Position numbers and translations under genes: made by a program
DNA from: an uncultured Saprospiraceae bacterium
GTDB lineage: Bacteria > Bacteroidota > Bacteroidia > Chitinophagales > Saprospiraceae
Length of the DNA: 10,109 bases
Assembly (NCBI GenBank): GCA_937959375.1
Contig: CALGLS010000309.1
Coordinates: 1-10,109, forward strand
Direction of reading: 5' to 3'
The notes under the pieces: generated by a model
The model's input: the letters and a program-made list of their open reading frames with translations, nothing else
Database searches by the model: none
What the model was told of the DNA's origin: nothing
Part shown: piece after piece, positions 1 through 5,811 of the stretch
Layout of the letters: every line of letters begins with the position of its first letter
How positions within the stretch are numbered: the stretch's first letter is position 1

Positions 1-703
1 ATTTCTAAATTACAACTTCAGGTACTTGCGACGTGTGTTGAGACTGCATAGTGTAGATCAAGTAGATGGAATCCTAGCTGACTTAGGCGTTTCTTCTCAT
101 CAAATCAACCAGGCAGATCGAGGTTTTTCTTTCCGATATGACGCCATGTTGGATATGAGAATGAACCAAGATTCTGATTTTACTGCCGCTGATTTATTGA
201 ACTCTTACAGCGCAGAAAAAATTCAACTAATACTAAGCAAATACGGCGAAGTCCGTAACGCTAAGACCTTGGCCCAAACTATTGTGGCTGAACGAGCGAA
301 AAAGCCCATTCAAACAACCGCAGATTTTTTGCTCATCATGAACCCTTTGGTTCGTGGCAATCGAAATCGTTACCTAGCTCAGGTTTTTCAAGCACTGCGC
401 ATTGAGGTAAACGATGAGATGGGAGCTCTAGAAGACTTCATGAAAGGATGTCTCGAAGTGCTCAAACCAGGAGGTAGATTAGTTGTGATTTCTTATCACT
501 CCCTAGAGGATCGGATGATTAAAAACTTTTTTAGAGCGGGAAATGCAGAAGGTGAAGTTGAAAAAGATTTTTACGGAAACATCAACAAACCTTTTAAAGC
601 CGTCACTAAAAAAACAATTCTTCCAACAGAGGAAGAAATAAAAATAAATCCAAGAGCGCGTAGCGCAAAGATGCGAATCGGAATCAGAAATAAGGATGAC
701 TAA
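1..703 (+). CDS. rsmH: 16S rRNA (cytosine(1402)-N4)-methyltransferase RsmH, 5'-truncated
   Basis: RsmH (MraW) methylates N4 of C1402 in the 16S rRNA decoding centre using S-adenosylmethionine. About 233 residues are visible, against roughly 300 in the family, so about 70 N-terminal residues, including the glycine-rich SAM motif, lie upstream of the window. The reading frame is open from base 2, and the residues before the TTG at 26 (FLNYNFRY) match the family's NFR segment, so that TTG is not the true start. Visible family motifs are DGILADLGVSSHQ, the D-x-RM segment (MLDMRMN), YGEVRNAK, QALRIEVNDE, LKPGGRLVVISYHSLEDR and the C-terminal NPRARSAKMR. It sits first in the visible cluster, as usual upstream of ftsL. 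The 5' end is cut by the window edge and there is no sign of decay. Confidence 0.97.
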   Translation, partial: FLNYNFRYLRRVLRLHSVDQVDGILADLGVSSHQINQADRGFSFRYDAMLDMRMNQDSDFTAADLLNSYSAEKIQLILSKYGEVRNAKTLAQTIVAERAKKPIQTTADFLLIMNPLVRGNRNRYLAQVFQALRIEVNDEMGALEDFMKGCLEVLKPGGRLVVISYHSLEDRMIKNFFRAGNAEGEVEKDFYGNINKPFKAVTKKTILPTEEEIKINPRARSAKMRIGIRNKDD

Positions 704-924
704 AACGAAATTAGAAGTTGAATAGAATTCCAAAAAATCAACTTAGACGTTTATAAGATTTTAGCTAAAGCAAAACGAAGAAGGAAATGCGATATAAGCT
801 AATTCCTTGAATGTAAGATGTCTAAATTCATTTTTTGTATCAAAAATATAAGGTTTAATAACGAGTGTTAGTGATGCGAGATGCGGACCCCCAAATCTCT
901 CATCACCATCTCGAATCAAAGAGA
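704..924. other. rsmH-ftsL spacer with weak inverted repeats
   Basis: No gene is supported here. An open frame continues upstream of ftsL to a GTG at 865, but the extra residues do not look like FtsL. The spacer holds a 7-bp inverted repeat, AAGTTGA (715-721) with TCAACTT (738-744), and a 6-bp one, AAGGAA (781-786) with TTCCTT (803-808). The first resembles a decayed copy of the GGAAGTT-type hairpins found between ftsI and murE. A third structure lies at 871-913. I found no convincing Bacteroidota promoter (TTTG / TAnnTTTG), although a TTTTTTG run occurs at 830-836. Confidence 0.5.
871..913 (+). promoter_or_regulatory. Crossing or mutually exclusive hairpins upstream of ftsL
   Basis: GTGATG (871-876) is complementary to CATCAC (901-906), and CGAGATG (877-883) is complementary to CATCTCG (907-913). 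The two pairings cross, so they would form a pseudoknot or alternative hairpins. A third option, GAGAT (878-882) with ATCTC (895-899), encloses a C-rich loop. The element ends 11 nt before the ftsL ATG, so folding could affect initiation. The complementarity is seen in the sequence; the regulatory role is inference. Confidence 0.3.
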
Positions 925-1257
925 ATGGCAAAGAAAACAAAATCATTAAAGGAATACTTGGAAGTAGGTAACATTAGTGCCGAACTCGTACTTAAGAATT
1001 TTCCTTTTGTATTGTTCATTGGTTTTTTGTTGATTGCCTATATCGCAAACGCACACTATTCTGAAAAGAAAGTGCGACAAATTCAAAAATTACAAAGCGA
1101 CGTAAAAGAACTTCGCTGGGAATATATGTCCATCAAAGCAAACTTAATGTTTAGCACCATGCAAACAGAGGTTGTAAAAGCAGTGGAGCCTATTGGCTTA
1201 AAACCCATAAACGGCAAACCTAAAAAAATCATCGTTTCTAAAAATAAGATACAGTAA
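925..1257 (+). CDS. ftsL: FtsL-like cell division protein
   Basis: A 110-residue bitopic divisome protein. It has a short cytoplasmic N-terminus rich in Lys, one membrane segment at about residues 25-43 (FPFVLFIGFLLIAYIANAHY) and then a charged helical stretch at about 46-80 (EKKVRQIQKLQSDVKELRWE), fitting the extracytoplasmic coiled coil of FtsL. The core IANAHYSEKK, KELRWEYMS and VVKAVEPIGLK is typical of the Bacteroidota FtsL family, which shares little sequence with E. coli FtsL. FtsL is expected to pair with FtsB-type partners and support FtsW-FtsI. I chose the ATG at 925 because family resemblance begins near there. A GTG at 865 or ATG at 874 would add 17-20 unlikely residues. Its stop lies 1 nt before the ftsI start, suggesting translational coupling. 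Confidence 0.93.
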   Translation: MAKKTKSLKEYLEVGNISAELVLKNFPFVLFIGFLLIAYIANAHYSEKKVRQIQKLQSDVKELRWEYMSIKANLMFSTMQTEVVKAVEPIGLKPINGKPKKIIVSKNKIQ

Positions 1258-1258
1258 A

Positions 1259-3397
1259 GTGGCAGTAGATATTAGAAACGAAGTTTTGCGAAGAGTATAT
1301 ATGGTACTCTTCTTAATAGTGCTCATCGCACTTGTTATTTTCGTGAAAGCACTGAAGATCACTATCACTGATGGTGAAACATGGCGTGACAAAGGAAAAA
1401 ATTTATACGTCGCTCACAAGTCTGTAGAGGCAGAGCGAGGAAATATATTAACCGAAGATGGCAGCTTGCTGGCAACTTCACTTCCGTTCTTTGAAATACG
1501 ATTTGATCTTAATTCTACAGGAATGAAAGAAGACGATTTTTATGATAATCTCGATTCTCTTTCGTACTGCTTAGCCAACTTTGTAGATAAAGCTTATACC
1601 GTTGGTGGTATGAGAGATCACCTGTTGCAAAACAGAGAAGCGGGGCATCGGAACTTATTAATCAAACGATCTGCTTCCTACTTGGAAAAAGAAATGATTA
1701 GTAAATTCCCTCTTTTTAATAAAGGACAATATCGCGGAGGTTTTAAAGTAGAAACCAAACCTAAACGATCAAGACCTTTTAAAAGATTGGCGCGACGTAC
1801 CATCGGTAGAGTGAAAGGGGTAGACAATCCTTTCGGTTTAGAAGCTCGTTTTGATGAACACTTGACAGGCGAAGAAGGTAAGCGATATATGTTTCGCGCA
1901 CCAAACAATACTTGGATTCCACTAAATGACCTGACAGAAATCGAACCTCAAAAAGGAGACGATATTGTCACCACTTTCGACATCAATTTGCAGAGTGCTG
2001 CACACGAAGCTTTGTTGCGTGGTATGAATCACCATCAAGCTGAAAGCGGAACGGCTATTTTAATGGAAGTGAAAACAGGAGCAATCAAAGCCATCGCTAA
2101 TCTTGGTAAAACGGAAGACGGTTACTTCGAAGTTTACAACTATGCCATCGGTTCTAAATACGAACCTGGTTCAACGTTTAAGTTGGCTGCTATTATGGCA
2201 CTCTTAGAAGATGGACACGTTGACTTATATGATTCTGTAGTGATCAACAAAGGAAAAATGAAGTTCTACGAAGAAGAAATGTTAGATGCGTCAAAAGAAA
2301 GTCTAACGATGGATACAACCACTGTCCGACGAGCATTTGAAATTTCATCCAACGTAGGTATCGCAGGCTTAGTAAATAAATATTACGGTGATGACGATAA
2401 AGGTCAAGCCCGAAAATTTATCAAACGCCTAAAAGATATGAAGTTACACCTTCCGGTAAATATCGAAATTGATGGTGAAGCAAGTCCTTATGTAAAAGAA
2501 GCATACAACCCGGATGATAAATGGAGTGGTATCACATTGCCTTGGATGTCAATTGGTTATGAAGTAGAATTGACACCGCTTCAGTTGCTTAACTTCTTCA
2601 ATGCAGTAGCAAACGACGGTCAAATGATGAAGCCTTATTTGGTTTCAGAAATACAACACTTTGGACATCCGGTACAAAAATTTAAACCAACAGTAACTGC
2701 CCGACAAATAGCTTCTCCAGAAACAATTAGAAAAGCAAAAATATTGTTAGAATCGGTTGTCGAAAATGGAACAGCTTATAAACTAAAAACTTCGAAATAC
2801 AAATTTGCAGGTAAAACGGGTACCGCCCAAATTGATTACCGAAAATTTGGCGGAAGCAGAAAAGATGTAAAACACTCAGCATCTTTTGCCGGATACTTTC
2901 CAGCTCATGATCCAATTTACTCTTGCGTAGTCGTGGTTAGAAATCCAACACAAAATGGATTCTACGGTGGTGAAGTTGCTGGACCAATATTTAGAGAAAT
3001 TGCAGATAAATGCTTTGCGCAAAAAATAGAATTGCACCGAGCATTAAACGAAAGACCAAAACCAAAACTAGTAAGCAAGCAATTGCCAACTTACAGTGTC
3101 GGTAACAAAGCAGATTTAATGCAAGCAATGGATTATCTAAATCTGCCTTATGATGTACACACAGATACAGACTGGGCGATTTTAAAATCAGAGTCAGATA
3201 CACTCAACGTTTTTAAACGAAGTATTTCTGAAGAAGTGGTGCCAAGCGTAGTTGGAATGGGACTGAGAGACGCGCTTTATATTTTAGAAAACTTGGGCCT
3301 CGAAGTGGTCGTCAATGGCGCAGGAAAAGTAAAACTGCAATCCATAAAAGCTGGAACTAAAGTGCAAGGACAAACGATCAAATTGACATTGAAATAA
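1259..3397 (+). CDS. ftsI: Septal peptidoglycan transpeptidase FtsI / PBP3 with PASTA domain
   Basis: A class B penicillin-binding protein of 712 residues that crosslinks septal peptidoglycan with FtsW. An N-terminal membrane anchor lies at about residues 13-31, followed by the dimerisation/pedestal domain with the conserved ERGNI (59-63). The transpeptidase domain carries SxxK as STFK (catalytic Ser305, Lys308), SxN as SSN (363-365) and KTGT (519-522). One PASTA domain occupies about 658-712. A weaker related segment may lie at about 609-650. The start is GTG, 1 nt after the ftsL stop. It is preferred because VAVDIRNEVLRRVY matches the usual MAV-K-IL-RVY opening, whereas the next Met (residue 15) falls inside the anchor. 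The PASTA-bearing form is usual in Bacteroidota. Its place between ftsL and murE separates it from elongation-type PBP2. It is intact, with all catalytic motifs present. Confidence 0.97.
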   Translation: MAVDIRNEVLRRVYMVLFLIVLIALVIFVKALKITITDGETWRDKGKNLYVAHKSVEAERGNILTEDGSLLATSLPFFEIRFDLNSTGMKEDDFYDNLDSLSYCLANFVDKAYTVGGMRDHLLQNREAGHRNLLIKRSASYLEKEMISKFPLFNKGQYRGGFKVETKPKRSRPFKRLARRTIGRVKGVDNPFGLEARFDEHLTGEEGKRYMFRAPNNTWIPLNDLTEIEPQKGDDIVTTFDINLQSAAHEALLRGMNHHQAESGTAILMEVKTGAIKAIANLGKTEDGYFEVYNYAIGSKYEPGSTFKLAAIMALLEDGHVDLYDSVVINKGKMKFYEEEMLDASKESLTMDTTTVRRAFEISSNVGIAGLVNKYYGDDDKGQARKFIKRLKDMKLHLPVNIEIDGEASPYVKEAYNPDDKWSGITLPWMSIGYEVELTPLQLLNFFNAVANDGQMMKPYLVSEIQHFGHPVQKFKPTVTARQIASPETIRKAKILLESVVENGTAYKLKTSKYKFAGKTGTAQIDYRKFGGSRKDVKHSASFAGYFPAHDPIYSCVVVVRNPTQNGFYGGEVAGPIFREIADKCFAQKIELHRALNERPKPKLVSKQLPTYSVGNKADLMQAMDYLNLPYDVHTDTDWAILKSESDTLNVFKRSISEEVVPSVVGMGLRDALYILENLGLEVVVNGAGKVKLQSIKAGTKVQGQTIKLTLK

Positions 3398-3398
3398 A

Positions 3399-3417
3399 AT
3401 TGAAACACTATAAAAAA
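3399..3417 (+). repeat. Direct repeat ATTGAAACACTATAAAA, copy 1
   Basis: This first copy begins 2 nt after the ftsI stop codon. The 17-bp core is identical to the copies at 3443 and 3641, and a shorter one (GAAACACTATAAAA) is at 3793. Copies 1 and 2 share 19 bp, ending in six A residues. Offsets between copies are 44, 198 and about 150 bp, so they are not evenly spaced. Confidence 0.9.
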
Positions 3418-3433
3418 GAAAGACGCAAGTCTT
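3418..3433 (+). repeat. GAAAGACGCAAGTCTT hairpin, copy 1
   Basis: A 16-bp sequence found again, identical, at 3616-3631. It folds as AAGAC-GCAA-GTCTT: a 5-bp stem with a GNRA-type GCAA tetraloop if transcribed on this strand. It directly follows copy 1 of the ATTGAAACACTATAAAA repeat. Confidence 0.85.
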
Positions 3434-3442
3434 ACGGACACG

Positions 3443-3461
3443 ATTGAAACACTATAAAAAA
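3443..3461 (+). repeat. Direct repeat ATTGAAACACTATAAAA, copy 2
   Basis: Identical over 19 bp to the copy at 3399 and over 17 bp to that at 3641. It abuts the left arm of the first heptad hairpin, as copy 3 abuts the second. Confidence 0.9.
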
Positions 3462-3557
3462 GGAAAGTAGAGAGATGGATTTGGAACTTGTCATCACATG
3501 CGGATTTCCGCGATCGAGTGATCTTCCCACTTCCATCTCCCCACTTCCAACTTCAAC
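3461..3557 (+). repeat. Heptad-repeat hairpin I (CTTCCNA units)
   Basis: The right arm (3523-3557) is five consecutive 7-bp units of the form CTTCCNA, with variants CTCCCCA and CTTCAAC. The left arm (3461-3488) is four degenerate units on the complementary pattern (GGAAAG, GAGAG, ATGGA, TGGAAC) in the same heptad register. About 18 of 28 positions pair. The loop holds further nested complementarity: ATCAC (3493-3497) with GTGAT (3518-3522), and GCGGA with TCCGC (3500-3511). The whole block would form a long imperfect stem in RNA or single-stranded DNA. Confidence 0.75.
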
Positions 3558-3574
3558 GAGGTAACTCCTCACAC
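3558..3574 (+). repeat. GAGGTAAC(T/C)CCTCACAC element, copy 1
   Basis: This closes module 1 of the island. It is matched with one difference at 3776-3792. GAGG pairs with CCTC over a 5-nt loop. A third, diverged version ending in CCTCACAC lies at 3861-3868. Confidence 0.8.
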
Positions 3575-3576
3575 TA

Positions 3577-3590
3577 GGTACAACAGTACC
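3577..3590 (+). repeat. Small hairpin GGTAC-AACA-GTACC
   Basis: A perfect 5-bp inverted repeat around a 4-nt loop, located between module 1 and the AACACTAT words that open module 2. No second copy is seen in the window. Confidence 0.6.
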
Positions 3591-3615
3591 AAAACACTAT
3601 ACACTATAATTGACA

Positions 3616-3631
3616 GAAAGACGCAAGTCTT
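3616..3631 (+). repeat. GAAAGACGCAAGTCTT hairpin, copy 2
   Basis: Identical to 3418-3433 and again followed, about 10 bp later, by an ATTGAAACACTATAAAA repeat. The 198-bp offset from copy 1 is the same for both motifs, which supports a segmental duplication. Confidence 0.85.
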
Positions 3632-3640
3632 CCAGTTCAC

Positions 3641-3657
3641 ATTGAAACACTATAAAA
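3641..3657 (+). repeat. Direct repeat ATTGAAACACTATAAAA, copy 3
   Basis: Identical over 17 bp to the copies at 3399 and 3443. It is followed within 5 bp by heptad hairpin II. A shorter fourth copy without the ATT opens the partial third module at 3793-3808. Confidence 0.9.
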
Positions 3658-3661
3658 CGAG

Positions 3662-3768
3662 TTAGAGGTTAGGAGAGGGAAGTTGGAAGTTATTCATTAA
3701 TGTAAATTCGCAAATTTCGCGCAGCTACGTTAACGGGAAACTTCCAACCTCCAACTTCCCACTTCCAA
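3662..3768 (+). repeat. Heptad-repeat hairpin II (TTGGAAG / CTTCCAA units)
   Basis: The right arm (3741-3768) is four 7-bp units: CTTCCAA, CCTCCAA, CTTCCCA and CTTCCAA. The left arm (3662-3689) is four units in complementary register, the innermost (TTGGAAG, 3683-3689) being exact. About 50 bp of unrelated sequence forms the loop. It is homologous in design to hairpin I and holds the same position in its module, but the loop sequences differ, so the arms rather than the loops are conserved. Confidence 0.8.
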
Positions 3769-3775
3769 CTAAAAT

Positions 3776-3792
3776 GAGGTAACCCCTCACAC
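3776..3792 (+). repeat. GAGGTAAC(T/C)CCTCACAC element, copy 2
   Basis: Closes module 2 and differs from copy 1 at one base. With its flanks it makes the small hairpin TGAGG-TAACC-CCTCA. The next AAACACTATAAAA word begins immediately after it. Confidence 0.8.
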
Positions 3793-3836
3793 GAAACACT
3801 ATAAAAAAGATAACGCAAAAAAATGAAAGTTATGTT

Positions 3837-3868
3837 GTCATTTCGAGCGAAGTCGAGAAACCTCACAC
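3837..3868 (+). repeat. Palindromic TTTCGAGCGAAGTCGAGAAA repeat
   Basis: An imperfect palindrome (core 3841-3860) followed by CCTCACAC. It takes the place of the heptad hairpin in the partial third module. From memory, near-identical palindromes are common between genes in Bacteroidota. I could not search to confirm this. Confidence 0.65.
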
Positions 3869-3926
3869 TATGAACACTATTTTTTTAACACTATTGAAAG
3901 ATGAGCGATTAAGATTTTAAAGATAG

Positions 3927-4021
3927 ACGGTGGAAGACAGAAATGATCACTTACGTAAAATTATAATTAAGTTGTTTTGCGTTAGTAGAAAAATTCGGTC
4001 TTCCGTCTTCGGTCTTCCGAC
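3927..4021 (+). repeat. Heptad-repeat hairpin III (TTCSGTC units) upstream of murE
   Basis: The right arm (3994-4021) is four consecutive 7-bp units: TTCGGTC, TTCCGTC, TTCGGTC and TTCCGAC. The left arm at 3932-3942 (GGAAGACAGAA) pairs 10 of 11 bases with 3994-4004, and equally with 4008-4018, so the stem can slip by two heptads. The arm ends 30 nt before the murE start codon, so it would lie in the murE leader. The unit is shared with the hairpin before ftsW. Confidence 0.75.
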
Positions 4022-4051
4022 TCTTATCTACCATCAAAATTTGAAAGACAT

Positions 4052-5506
4052 TTGCAGTCGCTTAAAAACATACTCGCAAAACTAAAAACGCGATCCACTC
4101 AAGGCAACCTAGAACGTAGTATCAAAAATATTATTTTTGATTCACGACAAGTCGAAAAAGACAGTTTATTTGTTGCAGTGAAAGGAATCCAATCCGATGG
4201 CCACCGATTTATCGAATCAGCTATTGAGAAAGGCGCGACAACAATTGTTTGTGAAACGCTACCAGAAATACTAGACCAAACGGTCACCTTCATTCAGGTC
4301 GATGACAGCGCCGAAGCTCTCGGGCTTTTAGCTAGCGCATTCTACGACTTCCCATCGAAGAAATTAAATCTGATAGGTATCACGGGCACAAATGGAAAAA
4401 CAACAACAGCCACATTGCTGTACAAGTTGTTTACCGAATTAGGATTCAAAGTTGGATTAATTTCCACTGTAGAAAATAAGATTGGCAAAAAAGTATTGTC
4501 AGCAAAATTTACCACACCAGATGCGGTGGCATTAAATGCATTGATTGAAGAGATGGTAGAAGAGGGATGTGAATACGCTTTTATGGAAGTAAGCTCACAC
4601 GCAGTTAGTCAGCATCGAATCGCAGGTGTACATTTCGTAGGTGGTGTTTTTACAAATTTAACACACGACCATTTAGATTATCACAAAACGTTCAAAGATT
4701 ATCTAAACGCGAAAAAAGGGTTCTTTGACAATTTGCCAAAAGAGAGTTTTGCTTTAGTTAACATCGATGACAAAAATGGTAGAGTAATGGTACAAAATAC
4801 CAACGCTCATATCAAAACTTATGCGCTTCGAAACTTGGCTGATTACAAAGCAAGAATTCTTGAAAACAATTTAATGGGCTTACACCTATACTTAAACGAT
4901 ACAGAGTTGTTCAGTCGACTCATCGGAGAGTTCAACGCCTATAATTTGTTATGTGCATACGCAGTTGCTTCTTTGCTTGGCGCAAACGAAAATGAAATGC
5001 TTCCGCTTATTAGCAATTTGGAAACGGCAGAAGGCCGCTTCGATTACTTACAAGATCCGGAAAGTGGAATTACTGCAATCGTAGATTATGCACATACGCC
5101 TGATGCACTCGAAAAAGTGTTGTCAACCATCGATCACTTACGCACTCGAAAAGAAAAAGTAATTACAGTAGTGGGTTGCGGCGGAGATCGAGACAAAACA
5201 AAAAGACCAGTAATGGCTGCCATCGCTTGCAAATACAGCGACCAAGTCATTCTTACTTCGGATAATCCGCGAACGGAAGACCCCGAAACAATTATAAAAG
5301 AAATGGAAGAAGGTATTCCAGCTTCCGCAAAAAGAAAAGTGCTTTCAATTACGAATCGATTGCAAGCTATACGAACAGCCTGCCAAATGGCGTCCAAAGG
5401 TGACATCATATTAGTAGCAGGAAAAGGTCACGAAAAATACCAAGAAATAAACGGTGTTCGACATGACTTTGATGACAAAGCAGTTTTGAAAGAAGAGATG
5501 AAATGA
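4052..5506 (+). CDS. murE: UDP-MurNAc-tripeptide synthetase MurE (meso-diaminopimelate-adding)
   Basis: A cytoplasmic ATP-dependent Mur ligase that adds the third residue to UDP-MurNAc-L-Ala-D-Glu. The 484 residues cover the full family length. The ATP loop is GITGTNGKTT (109-118). TTPD (154-157), MEVSSHA (178-184) and THDHLDYH (204-211) are present, as is the probable carbamylated Lys221 in NAKKGF. The second half has GEFNAYN (292-298), EGRFD (327-331), DYAHTPDAL (345-353), GCGGDRD (375-381) and GKGHE (457-461). The DNPRTEDP motif (404-411) is the DNPR signature of enzymes taking meso-diaminopimelate rather than lysine. The start is TTG: the residues from there (QSLKNILAKL) match the usual opening, and I saw no in-frame ATG just upstream. 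It follows a 654-bp repeat island, so its own promoter is possible though not identified. Confidence 0.97.
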   Translation: MQSLKNILAKLKTRSTQGNLERSIKNIIFDSRQVEKDSLFVAVKGIQSDGHRFIESAIEKGATTIVCETLPEILDQTVTFIQVDDSAEALGLLASAFYDFPSKKLNLIGITGTNGKTTTATLLYKLFTELGFKVGLISTVENKIGKKVLSAKFTTPDAVALNALIEEMVEEGCEYAFMEVSSHAVSQHRIAGVHFVGGVFTNLTHDHLDYHKTFKDYLNAKKGFFDNLPKESFALVNIDDKNGRVMVQNTNAHIKTYALRNLADYKARILENNLMGLHLYLNDTELFSRLIGEFNAYNLLCAYAVASLLGANENEMLPLISNLETAEGRFDYLQDPESGITAIVDYAHTPDALEKVLSTIDHLRTRKEKVITVVGCGGDRDKTKRPVMAAIACKYSDQVILTSDNPRTEDPETIIKEMEEGIPASAKRKVLSITNRLQAIRTACQMASKGDIILVAGKGHEKYQEINGVRHDFDDKAVLKEEMK

Positions 5507-5510
5507 AAAA

Positions 5511-5536
5511 AAAGTGGAAGACAAAGGTCTCCCTTT
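5511..5536 (+). repeat. Hairpin directly after the murE stop codon
   Basis: AAAG-T-GGA-A-GAC pairs with GTC-TCC-CTTT around an AAAG loop: ten base pairs with two single-base bulges. It begins 4 nt beyond the stop. The arm GTGGAAGAC also occurs in the left arm of hairpin III. Only three T residues end the stem, so it is a weak candidate for an intrinsic terminator. It may instead shield the 3' end of a processed murE transcript. Confidence 0.45.
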
Positions 5537-5600
5537 AACGCAATAGACGAGCAATTGAAACTGAAATTGCAACTCTAATTGCCACTATTTAACTATTATC

Positions 5601-5666
5601 ATTCTCAGATTCACTAGGCAGCAGCAAGCAGATTCTTTTTCTGCTTCTGCTGTACTTTTTGAGAAT
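5601..5666 (+). repeat. Large nested hairpin upstream of mraY
   Basis: The outer arms are ATTCTCA (5601-5607) and TGAGAAT (5660-5666). The inner arms are CAGCAG-c-AAGCAGA (5619-5632) and TCTGCTT-CTGCTG (5640-5652), 13 bp with one bulged C, around a 7-nt T-rich loop. An asymmetric internal loop separates inner and outer stems. The T-run at about 5685-5692 is about 20 nt beyond the stem, too far for a classical terminator. Its role is unknown; attenuation or RNA processing ahead of mraY is possible. Confidence 0.7.
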
Positions 5667-5811
5667 TTAAAATATAAATGCTTGTTTTTTTTGCGTTATG
5701 CAAATGAAATAAGCGAGACTATCAGCAAAAACGGGATTTCTAAAAGAGATCCAAATTTAAACAAGACCAAAAAATAAAATGGTCAAATTGAGAAAACAGC
5801 TATACTAACAA

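Larger units (their letters stand above)
3398..4051. repeat. Intergenic repeat island between ftsI and murE
   Basis: There is no credible gene in these 654 bp. The stretch is made of tandem modules. Each opens with an AACACTATAAAA word, has an ACGCAA motif, carries a palindromic core and closes with CCTCACAC. Module 1 runs at about 3399-3600, module 2 at about 3601-3792 and a partial module 3 at about 3793-3880. The first two modules keep an exact 198-bp offset for two motifs (3418 to 3616, and 3443 to 3641). A separate hairpin of TTCSGTC heptads follows, directly before murE. The word AACACTAT recurs at least six times. It is probably an accumulation of interspersed non-coding elements rather than one functional unit. 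Confidence 0.85.
5507..5811. other. murE-mraY spacer, hairpin-rich, non-coding
   Basis: These 305 bp hold no supported gene. murF, which lies here in proteobacterial clusters, is absent without visible remnant. Contents in order are a hairpin 4 nt after the murE stop (5511-5536), GCAATT...AATTGC (5551-5570), and a large nested hairpin (5601-5666). A T-rich tract (5682-5692) then runs into TTTTGCGTTA. TAACGCAA (5536-5543) and TTGCGTTA (5691-5698) bracket most of the spacer as an inverted pair. Confidence 0.6.

Noticed and set aside
830..866. Bacteroidota-type promoter before ftsL
   Set aside because: TTTG-like sequence is present, but no TAnnTTTG box lies at the right distance; the match is no better than expected in AT-rich DNA.
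865..924. Longer FtsL starting at the GTG at 865
   Set aside because: The extra 20 residues (with PQISHHHLE) have no FtsL character and overlap the inverted repeats. The ATG at 925 gives the expected Lys-rich cytoplasmic tail.
3399..3810. CRISPR array suggested by ATTGAAAC-type direct repeats
   Set aside because: Repeat spacing is irregular (44, 198 and about 150 bp), the repeat is only 17-19 bp, the intervals contain other repeats rather than unique spacers, and no cas gene is in view.
5507..5811. Remnant of murF between murE and mraY
   Set aside because: No Mur ligase motif is readable in any frame; murF is commonly located elsewhere in Bacteroidota.
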